Assembly (NCBI GenBank): GCA_046757645.1
Contig: JBHHYS010000061.1
Coordinates: 1-13,425 of the forward strand
Length of the DNA: 13,425 nt
DNA from: JBHHYS01 sp046757645
Lineage (GTDB): Bacteria; Acidobacteriota; Terriglobia; Acidiferrales; 2-02-FULL-67-57
Reading direction: 5' to 3'
The notes beneath the pieces were generated by a model. It searched no databases. It was not told where the DNA came from and was given only the letters and a program-made list of their open reading frames with translations. Each line of letters begins with the position of its first letter. The first letter of the stretch is position 1. Of the stretch, positions 1-10,501 are shown in pieces. The position numbers and the translations under genes are program-made.

Positions 1-2
1 TC

Positions 3-848
3 GTCAAGGTCACCGGCGAGTTCTGGGCGCAGACCACCGAGGGCGACGGCAACTTCAATATGTTTAGCTTTCTCCACCGCGAGGGCGCCGAGCTGCTGGT
101 CGAACCCATCGGCACCTGGATTATGTACATGCTCCACCAGGCGGTGCAGGCGACAAAAGACCAGTACGGCTTGGACGAAAACATGCGCCTGTCGGGCCGG
201 TGGGAAGTGGGTAAGAAGCTGGCTCTGGCGAAGCGATACTACAAGAAGCTGGCCCTGCTAAAGTTCGCCGAGGTCGTCTTCCGCCGCGAGTATCACCGGA
301 TCAAAGATGCGCTCGGCGGCGTTGCCCACGGCCTCACGGACCAGTACGAATTGCAACGCCTCGGCCACCCCTATTACAACTCCCGCGCCGGCGGTGGGGA
401 AGGACACCTGGAAGTGGCCAAAAACATCTACTACTCGAACAAAGAACTCTGCCACATGGTGCTTTCCCTCAAGCCCTTCGGCTGCATGCCTTCCACGCAG
501 TCCGACGGGGCGCAGTCCGCCGTGGTCGCCCACTACAAGGATATGATCTTCCTGCCCATCGAGACTTCAGGCGAGGGGGAAATCAACGCCCACAGCCGGG
601 TGCAGATGGCGCTGGGCGAGGCCAAGATGAAAGCCAAGCGGGAGTTCAGGGAGGCGCTGGAATCCACCGGCTTCACCTTGGACGACATCAAGGCCTACGT
701 GGAGACGCACCCCGAGCTCGAGCGCCCGATGTACAAAGTTCCCAAGCGCAAGGGCGTCATCGGCACCGGGGCGAACTTCATCCTCCACGTGGCCGATCGG
801 ATGAAGGGCAACACCAGTTTGCCGCCGAACGGCGTGGCCACCCACTAG
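3..848 (+). CDS. 2-hydroxyacyl-CoA dehydratase/activase-associated protein (COG3581-like), C-terminal part
   Basis: The reading frame is open from the window edge, so the real start lies to the left. The visible 281 residues begin with a conserved block (KVTGEFWAQTTEGDGNFN) that I associate with the C-terminal module of large acyl-CoA dehydratase activases (COG3581-like, related to the HgdB/BcrB fold). The Met codon at 60 lies inside this block and is not a credible start. A single conserved Cys sits in FGCMPSTQSDG at fragment residue 161, a possible Fe-S ligand. The tail is basic and hydrophilic, with no membrane segment. The gene ends 23 bases before the large activase gene, almost certainly in the same transcript. 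In some bacteria this module and the ASKHA part are one long chain; here they are separate genes with the C-terminal module encoded first. The substrate is unknown. The family call is recollection, with no search done. Confidence 0.75.
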   Translation, partial: VKVTGEFWAQTTEGDGNFNMFSFLHREGAELLVEPIGTWIMYMLHQAVQATKDQYGLDENMRLSGRWEVGKKLALAKRYYKKLALLKFAEVVFRREYHRIKDALGGVAHGLTDQYELQRLGHPYYNSRAGGGEGHLEVAKNIYYSNKELCHMVLSLKPFGCMPSTQSDGAQSAVVAHYKDMIFLPIETSGEGEINAHSRVQMALGEAKMKAKREFREALESTGFTLDDIKAYVETHPELERPMYKVPKRKGVIGTGANFILHVADRMKGNTSLPPNGVATH

Positions 849-850
849 CC

Positions 851-860
851 GAGGAGAGAG
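851..860 (+). promoter_or_regulatory. Ribosome binding site for the large activase gene
   Basis: GAGGAGAGAG lies 11 to 15 bases before the ATG at 872, just after the stop of the upstream gene. It supports 872 as the start and points to co-translation of the pair. The spacing is a little long. Confidence 0.5.
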
Positions 861-871
861 ACCCCACAGCG

Positions 872-4471
<3,600 letters not shown>

Positions 4472-4529
4472 TTCACTCGTCGCGTCCGAGACAGCCAAGA
4501 ACCCGCTGGCGCTCTTATGCCGCTGTCAA

Positions 4530-4558
4530 TTGACCCGCTTTTCCGGTTCTGGTATCGT
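4530..4558 (+). promoter_or_regulatory. Sigma-70-type promoter with extended -10, for the 4593 gene
   Basis: TTGACC at 4530-4535, a 17-base spacer, then TATCGT at 4553-4558. TGG directly before the -10 fits the extended -10 pattern TGn. Transcription would begin near 4565, about 28 bases before the ATG at 4593. It lies in the 121-base gap after the activase gene, so the next three genes probably form their own unit. Seen by eye; no start-site data. Confidence 0.5.
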
Positions 4559-4592
4559 ACCCGCCTGAGTTGATGCCCGAGGGAAAGCGGCC

Positions 4593-4880
4593 ATGCTGGA
4601 AGCGGACAAGGTAATGTTCGAGGTCTATCGCGAATCACGCTATTCGGGGAAATACCGCGTGGTGTACTTCACGGAGCTAGGCGAGCACAACAAAGAGTGG
4701 GAACTCAACCGTGCCCTGGATGGCGAGCACTTTTACGACGGCTTCATCAAGAACTGGCGCAAAGAACAGGCCAAGCAGATCATCACCCGGTTCATCGCCC
4801 GCCTCAACGACGGCGAAGCGCTCACCCCGCAGCAACTGGAAGAGGAACTCAAGGAATACATACCCGCCACCAGCCGCTAA
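4593..4880 (+). CDS. Small conserved-looking hypothetical protein, 95 residues
   Basis: I do not recognise this protein. It is soluble and charged, with no signal peptide, membrane segment or cysteine. The first half (KVMFEVYRESRYSGKYRVVYFTEL) looks like beta strands rich in aromatic residues. The second half (NWRKEQAKQIITRFIARLNDGE, then LTPQQLEEELKEYIP) looks like amphipathic helices, so a compact alpha/beta fold is likely. A ribosome binding site (AGGG at 4580-4583) supports the ATG at 4593; a second in-frame ATG at 4614 is less likely. It is first in a run with the YkgJ-like and TPR genes, with a promoter of its own. Codon use resembles the neighbours, so I think it is a real gene. Function unknown. 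Confidence 0.7.
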   Translation: MLEADKVMFEVYRESRYSGKYRVVYFTELGEHNKEWELNRALDGEHFYDGFIKNWRKEQAKQIITRFIARLNDGEALTPQQLEEELKEYIPATSR

Positions 4881-4892
4881 GCGGTGGGCGCT

Positions 4893-5609
4893 ATGGCCGA
4901 TCCCCCCAAGCCGGGCTATTTCTACCGCGAATACCAGACCGTAAGCGCCTTGGTCGACGCGGAGTTCGCCCGCAACGCTCAGCGCTTCCAGAATCACCCC
5001 GCGCCGGGGGACGGCACCGGGCTGCAGTGCCGCCGCGGCTGCACAGCTTGCTGCTCGCAACTCTTCGACATCACCTTGCTCGAAGCGGCCTACATCTCCC
5101 GCCACCTCCGCCGTCTGACCCCGGAAAAGCAGGTGGAATTGCGGCGCCGCGCCGAAGCCTACCGGCCGCAGCGCCGGAGACTGCTTGCGGGTCGAGCCCG
5201 GGAGCGTTGGGCCCAACAAGTTGTCGGCCGTTTGCCGCTCGAGGGTCTGCGGCTGCCCTGTCCGGCCCTGGACCCCGACGGCGCCTGCAGCATCTACGAA
5301 GCTCGGCCTTTGGTCTGCCGCCAGTTTGGTATGCCGCTCTACAATCCGCAACGCCCGGGTGTGCTGGGAGCCTGCGAGCTGAATTTTTCCACCGGAGAGG
5401 AGCTCCACCCGAACGAACTTGTGGTCAACCAGACTCGTATCCATCAGCGCTGGGAGGAGATAAACGCCGCGCTGCGGGAGGCCTACCCGATGCCGGCGAA
5501 TCCTCTGACCGTCGCGGATGCGCTCCTGGAAGACTTTGACACGCGCCTGCACGGTGCAGAAGTCGGCGGACGCGACGCCACACCAACGCGCGGCGGTGAT
5601 TCTCAATGA
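4893..5609 (+). CDS. YkgJ-family cysteine-cluster protein (CxxxCxxCC)
   Basis: A 238-residue soluble protein. It carries Cys46-x3-Cys50-x2-Cys53-Cys54 (QCRRGCTACC), then the second family block with Cys123, Cys132 and Cys142 (PCPALDPDGACSIYEARPLVCRQFG), plus Cys161 (GACEL). These eight cysteines match the YkgJ/UPF0153 family, described as putative Zn- or Fe-chelating; the biochemical role is poorly known. The stretch between the blocks is arginine-rich and helical. I chose the ATG at 4893; an in-frame GTG at 4884 would add three residues but has no better ribosome binding site (GGTGGG at 4883-4888 precedes the ATG). It starts 12 bases after the previous gene and overlaps the TPR gene by four bases, so all three are probably co-translated. 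Its place before haem genes hints at metal handling, but that is only inference. Confidence 0.85.
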   Translation: MADPPKPGYFYREYQTVSALVDAEFARNAQRFQNHPAPGDGTGLQCRRGCTACCSQLFDITLLEAAYISRHLRRLTPEKQVELRRRAEAYRPQRRRLLAGRARERWAQQVVGRLPLEGLRLPCPALDPDGACSIYEARPLVCRQFGMPLYNPQRPGVLGACELNFSTGEELHPNELVVNQTRIHQRWEEINAALREAYPMPANPLTVADALLEDFDTRLHGAEVGGRDATPTRGGDSQ

Positions 5610-5986
5610 GCGAAAAGCCCGCGAAGCTCCCCGAGTTTTTCTGGGAAGCGATTATCGACAACGCCTTGAACCGGGACACCGAGAAACACATCGCCGAGCA
5701 GCGCGAGGCGCTCGAGGCGAATCCTCTCGACCCACGCTCCTGTTTCCACCTGGGCTTACTCTACACTATGCAGCGCAAGCCCCAAGCAGCTATCGAGATG
5801 TTCGAGCGTGTCTTGGCGGTTGACCCGGGCTTCTCCCTCGCCCACCGGCATCTCGGCCAGCTCTACGCCGTGCTGGGGAACTTCGCCCGAGCCTGGGCCC
5901 ACGCCCACGAAGCGGCTGCGCTCGGCGACTCGAGCCTGCTTGATATGCTCAACCGCTATGCGAATGTTACTCGTCGATGGCGTTAG
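5606..5986 (+). CDS. Small TPR-repeat protein
   Basis: A 126-residue soluble protein with about two tetratricopeptide repeats. One covers roughly residues 41-74 (LDPRSCFHLGLLYTMQRKPQAAIEMFERVLAVDP). The second follows from about 75 (FSLAHRHLGQLYAVLGNFARAWAHAHEAAALGD). The N-terminal 40 residues are helical and charged. TPR units are protein-protein binding scaffolds; the partner is not identifiable here. The ATG overlaps the stop of the YkgJ-like gene as ATGA (5606-5609), with GGTGAT at 5595-5600 as a likely ribosome binding site, so the two proteins are translationally coupled and may work together. hemE begins 56 bases later. Confidence 0.8.
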   Translation: MSEKPAKLPEFFWEAIIDNALNRDTEKHIAEQREALEANPLDPRSCFHLGLLYTMQRKPQAAIEMFERVLAVDPGFSLAHRHLGQLYAVLGNFARAWAHAHEAAALGDSSLLDMLNRYANVTRRWR

Positions 5987-6027
5987 CTTTCCGCCGGCTC
6001 TTCCTGCCCGCGAATTTCTTCTACTTG

Positions 6028-6036
6028 TGATACAGT
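6028..6036 (+). promoter_or_regulatory. Possible extended -10 element in front of hemE
   Basis: TGA followed by TACAGT (6031-6036) fits an extended -10. There is no recognisable -35 at the right distance. Transcription from it would begin at about 6042-6044, on or next to the hemE ATG at 6043, which has no ribosome binding site. It may give a leaderless hemE message. Weak, by eye only. Confidence 0.3.
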
Positions 6037-6042
6037 TTTTCT

Positions 6043-7107
6043 ATGCGTGACGCACGGCCGCGCTTCCTCAAGGCCTGCCACCGCCAGCGGGTTGATGCCA
6101 CCCCCGTATGGTTTATGCGTCAGGCGGGACGCTATCTGCCCGCCTATCGCGCCATCCGCGCCCGGCATAGCATTTTGGAAATCTGCAAGACGCCCCCACT
6201 GGCCGCGGAGGTAACCATCACCGCCGCGGAAGAACTCGGGGTGGACGCAGCCATCGTATTTGCCGACCTCCTGCTGCCGGTGGAACCCATGGGTATGAAG
6301 CTTCGTTTCGCATCCGGCGAAGGGCCGGTGATCGAGCAGCCGGTGCGCGACGAACAGGCCATCCGAAGGCTGCGCAGCGACGCAGCCGCTGAGCTTGGTT
6401 TTGTCGGAGAGACCATCCGCCTCGTCCAGCGGCATTTTTCCGCCACGCTGCCAATCATCGGATTTGCCGGCGCGCCCTTCACGCTGGCCAGCTACATGGT
6501 CGAGGGCGGTAGTTCGCGCAACTTCATTCATACGAAATCGCTGCTCTACCGCACGCCCCGCTTGTGGGCCGCCCTGATGGAGAAGCTCTGCGCCGTGTTG
6601 GAGCCGTACTTGTTGGACCAAGTAGCCAGTGGCGCTAGCGCCATCCAGCTGTTCGACACTTGGGTGGGCTGCCTGACAACGGAGGACTACCGCCACTATG
6701 TGCTTCCTTATTCCCAGCGCCTGATTCAAGCCATCCAACGCCGCGGCGTTCCGGTAATTCATTTTGCCACCGGCTCGGCGGGCCTGTTGGCCGCCATGCA
6801 GGAGGCAGGTGCCCACGTGCTGGGAGTGGATTGGCGGATTCCGCTCGGCCGGGCGTGGCAAGAGGTCGGCTTCCGCCCCGCCATTCAGGGGAACCTCGAC
6901 CCGGTGGCTTTGTTTGCGCCCTGGCCGGAATTGCGCCAGCGGGTAGAATCGGTCCTCGAGCAAGCCGCCGGGCGGCCGGGACACATCTTCAACCTGGGCC
7001 ACGGCATCTTGCCGGACACCCCCGCGGAAAATGTGCGCGCGGTGGTCGAGTGGGTGCATGAATATACGGCAGCAGGGCAACACAAGGTGCGAAGGGACGA
7101 TGACTGA
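6043..7107 (+). CDS. hemE: Uroporphyrinogen decarboxylase
   Basis: A 354-residue cytosolic enzyme of normal length that removes the four acetate carboxyls of uroporphyrinogen III to give coproporphyrinogen III. The family signature PVWFMRQAGRYLPAYR is near the N-terminus, with Arg26 and Arg30 as substrate-binding residues. Asp75 (FADLLLPVEPMG) is the expected catalytic aspartate. Tyr151 (SYMVEGGSS) and His320 (NLGHGILPDTP) are the other pocket residues, by analogy with characterised enzymes. The ATG at 6043 gives the expected N-terminus but has no clear Shine-Dalgarno sequence. It follows the TPR gene by 56 bases and overlaps hemH by eight bases, so it heads a hemE-hemH-hemY unit. Identification is firm. 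Confidence 0.97.
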   Translation: MRDARPRFLKACHRQRVDATPVWFMRQAGRYLPAYRAIRARHSILEICKTPPLAAEVTITAAEELGVDAAIVFADLLLPVEPMGMKLRFASGEGPVIEQPVRDEQAIRRLRSDAAAELGFVGETIRLVQRHFSATLPIIGFAGAPFTLASYMVEGGSSRNFIHTKSLLYRTPRLWAALMEKLCAVLEPYLLDQVASGASAIQLFDTWVGCLTTEDYRHYVLPYSQRLIQAIQRRGVPVIHFATGSAGLLAAMQEAGAHVLGVDWRIPLGRAWQEVGFRPAIQGNLDPVALFAPWPELRQRVESVLEQAAGRPGHIFNLGHGILPDTPAENVRAVVEWVHEYTAAGQHKVRRDDD

Positions 7108-8056
7108 CCGGGTGGACGTGCCCGAAAGGGAAGAGCGCTGGGCTGTGCTGCTGCTCGCGCATGGCGCCCCGGCTAAGCTGGAAGACATCCCTGAATTCCT
7201 CCTCTATGTGCGCAACGGGCGCCCGCTCCCGGCGCCGGCGGTCGAGAAAATCACCCGCCGCTACGCACGGATCGGCGGCGGCTCGCCACTCTTGCGCCAC
7301 ACCCGCCGGCAGGCAGAAGCGCTGGCGGCACGGCTGGGACGGCCCGTCTATGTGGGGATGCGAAACTGGCATCCCTTCGTCGCTGAGGCGGTCCGGCGCG
7401 CCGTTGGCGATGGAGTTCGTCACCTGGTGGCTGTGTGCCTGGCCCCCCACAATTCGCGCACCAGCGTGGGCGTTTACCGCAGTCGCCTGGAAGAAGCCGC
7501 CGCCGAAGTCAAGCCGGGATTGGCGGTGCAGTTTGTGGAGAGCTGGCACGACCACCCGCTTCTGATTCAAGCCTTCGCGGAAAGACTCCGCGCGGCGCTC
7601 GACGCCGCACAAGCGGCTGCCCGGGCTGAGGTTCCGGCGATTCTCACTGCTCATAGCGTGCCTGAAAACACCATCGCCGTCGGCGACCCATACGACCACC
7701 AGGTGCGTGAGACCGCTGCCCGGGTCGCGGCCACGGCGGGCTGCTCTCTCTGGCAGCTCGCCTACCAGAGCCAGGGGATGACAACCGAGCCCTGGCTCGG
7801 GCCCAGGGTCGAGTCGGTGATCGACCGCTTGGCCGCCGCCGGCCACCGCCACCTGGTGGTGGCGCCAATTGGTTTCCTGTCCGACCATGTGGAGATACTC
7901 TATGATGTGGACGTTGCATTCTCGGACTATGCCCGGGCCCGGGGCGTCACCCTCAGCCGGACGGAGTCGCTCAACCACAGCCCGTTGCTGATTGAAGCCC
8001 TGGCGTCCGTCGTTCTCAGCCGCATCCGCTCCCGCAGGCTTTCCCCCTCCACCTGA
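7100..8056 (+). CDS. hemH: Ferrochelatase (proto- or coproporphyrin type)
   Basis: A 318-residue protein that inserts Fe2+ into a porphyrin. It starts with the typical VLLLAHGAP strand. Candidate metal-site residues are His185 (LTAHSVPENT) and Glu265 (SDHVEILYD), at positions very close to those I recall for the Bacillus subtilis enzyme (His183, Glu264). The block WQLAYQSQG with WLGP is also typical. There is no C-terminal cysteine cluster, so no [2Fe-2S] type. The frame is open upstream to 7031, but the ATG at 7100 gives the right N-terminus, lies just after GAAGGGA, and overlaps the hemE stop by eight bases. Sequence alone does not say whether it uses protoporphyrin IX or coproporphyrin III. 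The gene order would allow the latter. Confidence 0.95.
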   Translation: MTDRVDVPEREERWAVLLLAHGAPAKLEDIPEFLLYVRNGRPLPAPAVEKITRRYARIGGGSPLLRHTRRQAEALAARLGRPVYVGMRNWHPFVAEAVRRAVGDGVRHLVAVCLAPHNSRTSVGVYRSRLEEAAAEVKPGLAVQFVESWHDHPLLIQAFAERLRAALDAAQAAARAEVPAILTAHSVPENTIAVGDPYDHQVRETAARVAATAGCSLWQLAYQSQGMTTEPWLGPRVESVIDRLAAAGHRHLVVAPIGFLSDHVEILYDVDVAFSDYARARGVTLSRTESLNHSPLLIEALASVVLSRIRSRRLSPST

Positions 8057-8066
8057 GCCGCTCCCC

Positions 8067-9506
8067 GTGAAGCCGAAACGCATAGCGGTTGTCGGTGGCG
8101 GCATTGCCGGCCTGACGGCAACCTTCGGGTTGTCCGAGGCGCAGCGGGCGGGAGCGCCAATCGAAGCGTATTTGTTCGAGGCCAGTCCACGACTGGGCGG
8201 TGCCTTGCGCACCGAGCGCATTGACGCCTGTGTGGTGGAAGCCGGAGCCGACTCTTTCCTGACGGAAAAGCGGGATGCCATCGAACTCTGTCATCAAGTG
8301 GGACTGAGCGATCAACTGATCGGCTCCGAGGATGCTCAGCGAAAAACTTTGATTCTCCACCAGGGAAGGCTGGTGCCGCTGCCGGAGGGATTTGATTTTC
8401 TCGTCCCCACGCGCTTCTTGGCAGTCGCCCGGACCCCATTGCTCTCCCTGCGCGACAAACTGGCGCTGGCCGCGGAAGTCTGGGTTCGCCCTGCGACGCA
8501 TACCGGGGACGAATCGGTCGCCAGCCTGGTCGAACGCCATTTCAGCCCGGGGCTGCGGGAGACCATTGTCGACCCCTTGCTGATGGCGGTCTACGGTGGC
8601 GACTCTCATCTTCTGAGCGCCCAGGCTGTGCTGCCGCGTTTGGTGGAGATGGAGCAAAGATGGGGCAGTCTGATCCGGGGTTTCCGCCAAGCGGCTCGGG
8701 AAAGAAAAAGGCACAGCGCGCAGCAACCGCACCAGACCACTGTCCGACCGTCGCTTTTCACCACCTTGCGCGAGGGGCTGGAGAGCCTGGTCGGGGCTCT
8801 CGCCGCGCGTCTTGGCAATGTCCGGGTGGTGTGCGGACGCCGCGTGGTGGAAATCATCGCCACGCCAGCCTCCGGGAGCGGCTATCAGCTTCGCTTCGAG
8901 GGCAATGAGTCGTTCGATGCAAACGCGGTGATCTTGGCTCTACCCGCCTATCAGTCCGCCCGGTTGCTCGCCGCCCGCGACCCTATGCTGGCCGACCGGT
9001 TGGCCGAAATTCCCTATAGCTCGTCGTTGATCGTGGCCGTGGGCTATGACGCGCGCGTGCGGGAAACACTGCCACGCGCCTTCGGCTTTCTCGTACCGCG
9101 GGAGGAGAAACTCCGCATCCGCGCCTGCACGTTTGTCGGCCAGAAGTTTCGCCACCGAGTTGCTTCAAATCGCGCCCTGTTGCGCTGCTTTCTCGGCGGG
9201 GTGCGAGACGAAGCCGTTCTCCAACTCAGCGACGCCGAAGTAGCGGCCACGGTTCAGCGGGAACTACGCAGCGTTCTGGGCATCACCGGCGATCCGGTGT
9301 TTTTGAAAGTGTACCGCTGGCCCCAGGCACTGGCGCAGTACACCGTGGGTCACCCGGAGCGTCTTTCGGTTATCCGCTCCCGATTGGCGGAACACCGCGG
9401 GCTGTTTCTCTGCGGCAACGCCTATCAGGGCGTCGGTATCCCTGACTGTATCCGCTCGGGGAAAGCCGCGGCGGCCGACTGCCTGCGGCAACTGACCCAA
9501 GGATAA
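8067..9506 (+). CDS. hemY: Protoporphyrinogen/coproporphyrinogen III oxidase, HemY (HemG-like flavoprotein) type
   Basis: A 479-residue FAD enzyme. The dinucleotide-binding motif is at the N-terminus (RIAVVGGGIAGLTA), followed by the second FAD contact region ASPRLGGALRTER. It ends with the family's C-terminal FAD-binding block (LCGNAYQGVGIPDCIRSG). It oxidises proto- or coproporphyrinogen using oxygen, probably at the membrane surface. The frame is open from a TTG at 7992, but the GTG at 8067 puts the FAD motif at residues 6-16, as expected, and lies ten bases after the hemH stop. No clear ribosome binding site is visible, so coupling to hemH is likely. A basic, Gln/His-rich insert near residues 212-228 (RERKRHSAQQPHQTT) may be a loop. 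Which porphyrinogen it uses cannot be read from sequence. Confidence 0.93.
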   Translation: MKPKRIAVVGGGIAGLTATFGLSEAQRAGAPIEAYLFEASPRLGGALRTERIDACVVEAGADSFLTEKRDAIELCHQVGLSDQLIGSEDAQRKTLILHQGRLVPLPEGFDFLVPTRFLAVARTPLLSLRDKLALAAEVWVRPATHTGDESVASLVERHFSPGLRETIVDPLLMAVYGGDSHLLSAQAVLPRLVEMEQRWGSLIRGFRQAARERKRHSAQQPHQTTVRPSLFTTLREGLESLVGALAARLGNVRVVCGRRVVEIIATPASGSGYQLRFEGNESFDANAVILALPAYQSARLLAARDPMLADRLAEIPYSSSLIVAVGYDARVRETLPRAFGFLVPREEKLRIRACTFVGQKFRHRVASNRALLRCFLGGVRDEAVLQLSDAEVAATVQRELRSVLGITGDPVFLKVYRWPQALAQYTVGHPERLSVIRSRLAEHRGLFLCGNAYQGVGIPDCIRSGKAAAADCLRQLTQG

Positions 9507-9520
9507 GCCGGCAAGAACGG

Positions 9521-9952
9521 CTAAGGCTCAAGAGGTTTGACGAGGACGAGAATCAAAATCGCCACGAATACCAAGGCGACGCCACCTTGCAGGGCCACAC
9601 ATTCCCGGCGCTGGAGCTGGTTGCGACCCGCGGCCAGCGATTTGGCGCGGAAGTAAGTCCACAGGTCGAGCCCAAGCAGCAATACCACCAGGGAAAGCTT
9701 GAAGTACATCCAGGAGGCAGAAAGATAGTAGCCGGGGTTGGTGTAGACGAGCACGACTCCGGTGACCAGCATAGCGATGGCTCCCGGATGAACCCAGTGG
9801 CGAAACAACGCTCTCTGCACGCCGGCCAAGGTCTGTCGCGTGTCGGGGTTGGGCTCCTGGAGATGGGTGGCCAGGAGTTTGGTGACCAGCAGCAGGCCGC
9901 CCACCCAGAACGCCATCCCGAGCAAATGAAACACCAGCATCCACGCCGTCAT
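9521..9952 (-). CDS. HemJ/CopD-like four-helix membrane protein
   Basis: A 143-residue integral membrane protein with about four transmembrane helices. The pattern follows HemJ (UPF0093): His9 in the first helix (FHLLGMAFWVGGL), RALFRHWVHPG before helix two, WMYFKLSL with Lys85 opening helix three, and a hydrophobic last helix ending in LVKP. HemJ is the oxygen-independent-type protoporphyrinogen oxidase that may bind haem; CopD-like proteins share the fold, so this could be a relative with another role. The ATG at 9952 is chosen because GGGAG lies six bases upstream and a TAGAAT box lies about 50 bases upstream. A TTG at 9997 would lengthen it by 15 residues. It is convergent with hemY, with 14 bases between stops, which supports a haem link but also makes it redundant with HemY. 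Confidence 0.7.
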   Translation of the reverse strand: MTAWMLVFHLLGMAFWVGGLLLVTKLLATHLQEPNPDTRQTLAGVQRALFRHWVHPGAIAMLVTGVVLVYTNPGYYLSASWMYFKLSLVVLLLGLDLWTYFRAKSLAAGRNQLQRRECVALQGGVALVFVAILILVLVKPLEP

Positions 9953-10000
9953 GCTGAGCTCCCAGCCCAGTCGATTGGGAAGATAGGAATCGGGCAAAAC

Positions 10001-10006
10001 ATTCTA
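10001..10006 (-). promoter_or_regulatory. -10 box for the HemJ-like gene
   Basis: Read on the minus strand this is TAGAAT, five of six matches to TATAAT. There is no convincing -35. Transcription would start near 9994, giving a leader of about 42 bases to the ATG at 9952. It shares the 180-base divergent region (9953-10132) with the ferredoxin promoter. Confidence 0.35.
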
Positions 10007-10068
10007 TCCCAAGAGCACCGCTGTGGGTTGCTTTCCATCGCCGCTTCGACGGGCCTGCCGGCCGTGGT

Positions 10069-10097
10069 TTGACTTTAGTGGTTTCGGATGACAAAAT
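10069..10097 (+). promoter_or_regulatory. Sigma-70-type promoter for the ferredoxin gene
   Basis: TTGACT at 10069-10074 (five of six consensus bases), a 17-base spacer, then CAAAAT at 10092-10097 (four of six). The start would fall near 10104, about 29 bases before the ATG. The whole stretch is more AT-rich than its surroundings, as expected for a promoter. Confidence 0.45.
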
Positions 10098-10120
10098 AGA
10101 TATGAATTCCGGAAGACGCC

Positions 10121-10127
10121 AGGAGAG
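10121..10127 (+). promoter_or_regulatory. Ribosome binding site of the ferredoxin gene
   Basis: AGGAGAG sits five bases before the ATG at 10133. It is the best Shine-Dalgarno sequence in the window. It fixes the start at 10133 rather than at the internal ATG at 10199, which would drop the 22-residue N-terminal extension. Confidence 0.7.
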
Positions 10128-10132
10128 AGTGC

Positions 10133-10501
10133 ATGGAAACAGTCGCGCCCGCCTACGGTGCGCCAGAGGTTGTGAAGAACGAGCCCAAATCCAAGGGCAT
10201 GACGAACAAGCGCAAGAAGGTTCCCAAGCTTCTGGCGGTGATCAATGAGTGCTGCACGGGTTGTGCGGGCTCGCCGGCCTGCGTGGACTATTGTCCGGTG
10301 GAAGACTGCATGTACTGGGTCCCGGATGAAAACAGTCCTCCCTTTGGTGTGATCCGCGTGGATCCACTTCTCTGCATCGGCTGCAAACTGTGCACCAGCA
10401 AAGGCCCCGACGGGGCTTTCTTGGAAGGCTGCCCCTGGGACGCCATCGACATGGTGCCCACCGAAGAGTGGGAAGCCGTGCACGGCAAGATGTCGTACTA
10501 A
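10133..10501 (+). CDS. Two-cluster [4Fe-4S] ferredoxin with unusual cysteine spacing
   Basis: A 122-residue cytosolic electron carrier. Motif one is Cys41-x2-Cys44-x5-Cys50-x3-Cys54-Pro. Motif two is Cys81-x2-Cys84-x2-Cys87-x12-Cys100-Pro. The standard form is CxxCxxCxxxCP, so motif one has a three-residue insertion and motif two has a nine-residue longer loop. Cys40 and Cys59 are extra. The N-terminal 32 residues (Lys- and Pro-rich) are an extension not found in simple ferredoxins. It has its own promoter and strong ribosome binding site and no co-directional neighbour, so it is probably a single-gene unit. It could feed low-potential electrons to the activase at the left of the window, but nothing links them physically. 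The last four bases overlap the end of the convergent minus-strand gene. Confidence 0.88.
   Translation: METVAPAYGAPEVVKNEPKSKGMTNKRKKVPKLLAVINECCTGCAGSPACVDYCPVEDCMYWVPDENSPPFGVIRVDPLLCIGCKLCTSKGPDGAFLEGCPWDAIDMVPTEEWEAVHGKMSY

Noticed and set aside
7031..7099. Upstream extension of hemH inside hemE
   Set aside because: The extra residues are simply hemE read in another frame; the ATG at 7100 fits the family N-terminus.
7992..8066. N-terminal extension of hemY from an upstream TTG
   Set aside because: It would overlap hemH and put a Pro-rich stretch before the FAD motif; the GTG at 8067 gives the normal start.
9506..9522. AGCCG / CGGCT hairpin between hemY and the convergent HemJ-like gene
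   Set aside because: Only five pairs with a seven-base loop and no T tract on either strand; too weak to call a bidirectional terminator.
9953..9997. 15-residue extension of the HemJ-like protein from a TTG
   Set aside because: It would place the start at the likely transcription start, and the ATG at 9952 has a good GGGAG site.
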